DNA from: Desulfobacula sp.
GTDB taxonomy: Bacteria > Desulfobacterota > Desulfobacteria > Desulfobacterales > Desulfobacteraceae
DNA: 61,865 nt
Direction: 5' to 3'
Assembly (NCBI RefSeq): GCF_030145145.1
Contig: NZ_JAQYWD010000039.1
Span: forward strand, 1 to 61,865
The notes under the pieces were generated by a model. The model was not told where the DNA came from, made no database searches, and was given only the letters and a program-made list of their open reading frames with translations. The translations under genes and the position numbers were made by a program. Shown in pieces: positions 59,850 to 61,865 of the stretch (positions are counted from its first letter, which is position 1; each line of letters begins with the position of its first letter).

Positions 59850-61028
59850 TTAACGGTCATCCATATCCGTAAATACACATTCATCCGGTCCACAATAGTC
59901 ACCGACATATGCAGCACCCGGCCTGTAGAGAGAGGGCTTGGGTGCTGCCATGGCAAATTGCTCTTCAATGACATGGGCGGCCCATCCACTGACCCTTGAA
60001 ACAGCAAAAACCGGTGAGAAAAGATCCGTGACAATACCCATGGCATAGAACAGGGACGCACTGTAGAAATCTACATTACTATAGATCTCCCGTTGCTTTT
60101 TTGCCTTGAACGCTGCTTTTCCTTTTTGTTCAAGTTCCCTTGACAGCTCATACCACAGGGGTTGCTGGGCGATTTGCCCCATCCGTTTGCTCATGGGGGC
60201 AAGGATGATGGCCCGGGGGTCATCTGTCTGGTAAACCGCATGGCCCAGTCCCATGATCAACCCGCCCGAGTTCAACACATTATTGATGTAAGCATCAATT
60301 TTTTCAGCAGAGCCGATTTCCATTAACATTTTCATCACCTTGACATTGGCACCCCCATGAAGGGAACCGGAAAGAGACCCGATGGCTGCAGATATGGCCG
60401 CATAAATATGGGCCCGGGTGGATGCCACCTGCCGTGCCGTAAATGTTGACGCATTGAACGAGTGTTCCGCATGCAGAACAAGGCTTGTGTCAAAAAAGTG
60501 ACTGGTTTCATCATCAGGGATGTCACCGGTGAGCATATACAGAAAATTTGCCGCATGGGATAAGGTATTGTCCGGTGAAATGACCTCTTTTTTGTTTCTG
60601 ATCCGGTCCCATGCAGCCGTTATGATGGCGATGCCGGCGATAAGATTTTCCGCACTGTAAAGTGTATTTTCAATGCCGGGCTGTCCAATGGTCTTATCGG
60701 TTTGAATCAACAAAGGTGTTGCCATTTGCAGGACGTCCATGGGGCTCATATCCGGGGGAAGTGTTTTGAGAAAAGAAAAGATATTCTCAGGAACACGTCG
60801 TTTTTGTTTCAGGCTTTCCTGAAAATCTGCCAATTCCTGTTTTTTGGGAAGCCGTTCGTACAACAACAGAAAACAAACTTCTTCAAACGTTGCATGCCGG
60901 GCCAGATCTTCAATCAGAAAGCCTCGATAGATCAGCTTTCCTTCTTTCCCCAGTACATTACAGATTTTTGAACTGGCCACATCAACACCACGAAGGCCGG
61001 TATTCATGACCGGTATACATTCATCCAT
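59850..61028 (-). CDS. Citrate synthase
   Basis: 392 aa. Active-site elements: HAEHSFNASTFTAR, GSLSGSLHGGANVKVM (catalytic His), GLGHAVYQTDDPRA (catalytic His) and the catalytic Asp in NVDFYSASL. The usual GHRVY reads GHAVY, where the Arg is absent. It forms citrate from oxaloacetate and acetyl-CoA; 2-methylcitrate synthase is an alternative. A complete-oxidising sulfate reducer using a TCA cycle would need it. Next upstream is the FTR-like gene. Confidence 0.9.
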   Translation of the reverse strand: MDECIPVMNTGLRGVDVASSKICNVLGKEGKLIYRGFLIEDLARHATFEEVCFLLLYERLPKKQELADFQESLKQKRRVPENIFSFLKTLPPDMSPMDVLQMATPLLIQTDKTIGQPGIENTLYSAENLIAGIAIITAAWDRIRNKKEVISPDNTLSHAANFLYMLTGDIPDDETSHFFDTSLVLHAEHSFNASTFTARQVASTRAHIYAAISAAIGSLSGSLHGGANVKVMKMLMEIGSAEKIDAYINNVLNSGGLIMGLGHAVYQTDDPRAIILAPMSKRMGQIAQQPLWYELSRELEQKGKAAFKAKKQREIYSNVDFYSASLFYAMGIVTDLFSPVFAVSRVSGWAAHVIEEQFAMAAPKPSLYRPGAAYVGDYCGPDECVFTDMDDR

Positions 61029-61046
61029 GAATATCTCCTAAATAAA

Positions 61047-61376
61047 TTAAACGGTTTTTTCAGGGGGTCTTCTTTCGGGAACATATTCCGCCTCAATTTC
61101 TTTGTTATGAAGCGCCTGGGAAATATAAAGGCCACAAAAGCAGGCCCCGAATTCCTCCAGGTCAGGTTCCCTGTAATCACAGGGACAGATAATATCTTTG
61201 TCCTTTTCCCTGTCATTACAGGCAAGTCTGCAGGGGCAGGCCATATATCCATATCGTTCTTTGTTTAAAAGAAGGGCTTCAAGCAGTTCAAATACCAGAT
61301 CCTTGTCTTTATTAAAAAAGATGCCTTTTGCCTCCTGGGATTTTCTCAATGCCGCATATAATTCTTCAACTTTCAT
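61047..61376 (-). CDS. Ferredoxin:thioredoxin reductase catalytic subunit-like protein
   Basis: 109 aa. Cysteine pattern CPCRLAC, then CPCDYREPDLEEFGACFCGLY, the FTR beta-chain arrangement of a [4Fe-4S] cluster next to a redox-active disulfide. It reduces a thioredoxin-like partner with ferredoxin electrons. Its start overlaps the glutaredoxin gene by 11 bases, pointing to that protein as partner. Confidence 0.9.
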   Translation of the reverse strand: MKVEELYAALRKSQEAKGIFFNKDKDLVFELLEALLLNKERYGYMACPCRLACNDREKDKDIICPCDYREPDLEEFGACFCGLYISQALHNKEIEAEYVPERRPPEKTV

Positions 61377-61632
61377 TATGAATCCCTAATGCCTCCTTGA
61401 TTTGTTTTTCTTTATATCCGACAATAACAATTTCGTTGATTTTAATGGTGGGAAAAGAACAGCGGGGATTCAGCTGTTTAATGTCCGCCAGAATGGCTTT
61501 TCTCTCTTCCCCTTCCAGATCGTCCACTTCAATGTACTCATATTCAACATTACATTCGGAAAGCAGTTTTTTGGTTGACTTGCAATGGCTGCAAGTACTT
61601 AATGCATATAATGTTGTTTTAGCCGTTGCCAT
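61366..61632 (-). CDS. Glutaredoxin family protein
   Basis: 88 aa, thioredoxin fold with the active site CSHC (TTLYALSTCSHCKSTKKLL in part) and a cis-Pro in CSFPTIKIN. The family residue GYKE follows. AGGAG lies upstream of the ATG. Coupled to the FTR-like gene; probably a ferredoxin-linked disulfide reductant in place of glutathione chemistry. Confidence 0.92.
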   Translation of the reverse strand: MATAKTTLYALSTCSHCKSTKKLLSECNVEYEYIEVDDLEGEERKAILADIKQLNPRCSFPTIKINEIVIVGYKEKQIKEALGIHNES

Positions 61633-61804
61633 TTAATTCTCCTTTGATAGTATGGGGTTTAAAAAACAGTCCTGTCCTGATTTGATTTTAGATATTTGAT
61701 TTTTGCATGTTTTATGCCGGATTTGCAAGTTTAAAGTATGATTTGGCCAGGGCCAACGCAAGTAAATATTATAAGGTCCCTATGGTCTTGGTAACTGGCA
61801 ATGG

Positions 61805-61865
61805 TCAGCCGAACATGACTTCCTCCAGATATTTCGGGTCTAAAGCTGCATTCAATCTTTTCGTT
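61805..61865 (-). CDS. C-terminal end of an unknown protein (cut by the right edge)
   Basis: Nineteen codons and a TGA (61805-61807) read in from the right edge on the minus strand: the protein end is TKRLNAALDPKYLEEVMFG. The codon use looks coding, but it is too short to assign. The 170 bases between it and the glutaredoxin gene hold a short inverted repeat (TTGGCC/GGCCAA near 61742-61757) and no gene. Confidence 0.4.
   Translation of the reverse strand, partial: TKRLNAALDPKYLEEVMFG

Noticed and set aside
1-61865. CRISPR arrays, prophage, integrase-bounded island or tRNA-linked attachment sites.
   Set aside because: No regularly spaced repeats, phage or integrase genes, or tRNA genes were seen while reading both strands.

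Overview
The window reads as the chromosome of a strictly anaerobic, sulfate-reducer-like deltaproteobacterium, most likely a relative of the Desulfobacteraceae. This is inferred from gene content, not from a marker gene: 2-oxoacid:ferredoxin oxidoreductase, paired MinD-type ATPases carrying ferredoxin domains, NifX/NifU-type Fe-S proteins, a ferredoxin-thioredoxin reductase subunit, rubrerythrin-like and rubredoxin-like proteins, molybdenum hydroxylases, a TRAP transporter and CoA-thioester aromatic chemistry. No rRNA, tRNA, CRISPR array, integrase or transposase gene was seen.

Region 1 (about 0.8-33.5 kb) is almost entirely minus-strand and is the most interesting part. Reading with transcription, from right to left, it holds: indolepyruvate:ferredoxin oxidoreductase (iorAB); a biotin-enzyme carboxyltransferase subunit with an acyl-CoA dehydrogenase; then a long run of closely spaced genes for a family III CoA-transferase, a FadR-type regulator, the MeaB chaperone, the small and large subunits of a B12-dependent acyl-CoA mutase, hydantoinase-type HyuA and HyuB, a PaaK-like aryl-CoA ligase, a three-subunit molybdenum hydroxylase, a TRAP transporter, a second three-subunit molybdenum enzyme (of 4-hydroxybenzoyl-CoA-reductase type), an epimerase-like VOC protein, two Mo-enzyme maturation genes, a thiolase, a saccharopine-dehydrogenase-like protein and a class III aminotransferase. 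The combination of CoA ligase, Mo hydroxylase, HyuAB, CoA-transferase, B12 mutase and acyl-CoA dehydrogenase matches the enzyme set described for anaerobic indoleacetate (auxin) degradation in Aromatoleum. I therefore propose an indoleacetate/tryptophan (or related N-heteroaryl acid) catabolic island. Two near-identical palindromes in front of the CoA-transferase and carboxyltransferase genes are candidate operators for the FadR-type regulator. The leftmost gene, cut by the window edge, carries a V4R-like sensory domain.

Region 2 (34-44 kb) is mixed housekeeping: a CitE-like lyase, SurE, dodecin, an EamA transporter, a PilT-type ATPase with a zinc-ribbon protein beside it, a rhomboid protease, a YheU-like protein, a GIY-YIG protein, RecD2 and an enoyl-CoA hydratase. 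Region 3 (44-49.1 kb) is a minus-strand Fe-S and ATPase cluster: gamma carbonic anhydrase, PocR-domain protein, NifU-like scaffold, FmdB-like protein, two NifX-like proteins, two MinD/ferredoxin ATPases and a degenerate receiver domain. Region 4 (49.3-54.9 kb) pairs an RsbW-like kinase and a GAF-SpoIIE phosphatase, divergently, with an Mla lipid-transport operon containing a STAS protein; this suggests partner-switching control. Region 5 (54.9-61.9 kb) holds a HIT protein, a rubrerythrin-like protein, a split NDP-forming acyl-CoA synthetase, exonuclease III, a rubredoxin-membrane fusion, citrate synthase, a ferredoxin-thioredoxin reductase catalytic subunit and a glutaredoxin.

Short GGGGTCAG-type inverted repeats sit between genes at about 10.8, 38.0 and 55.35 kb. 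Start codons were moved from the longest possible frame wherever a clear Shine-Dalgarno sequence supports an internal start. All family assignments come from reading motifs; no database search was run.
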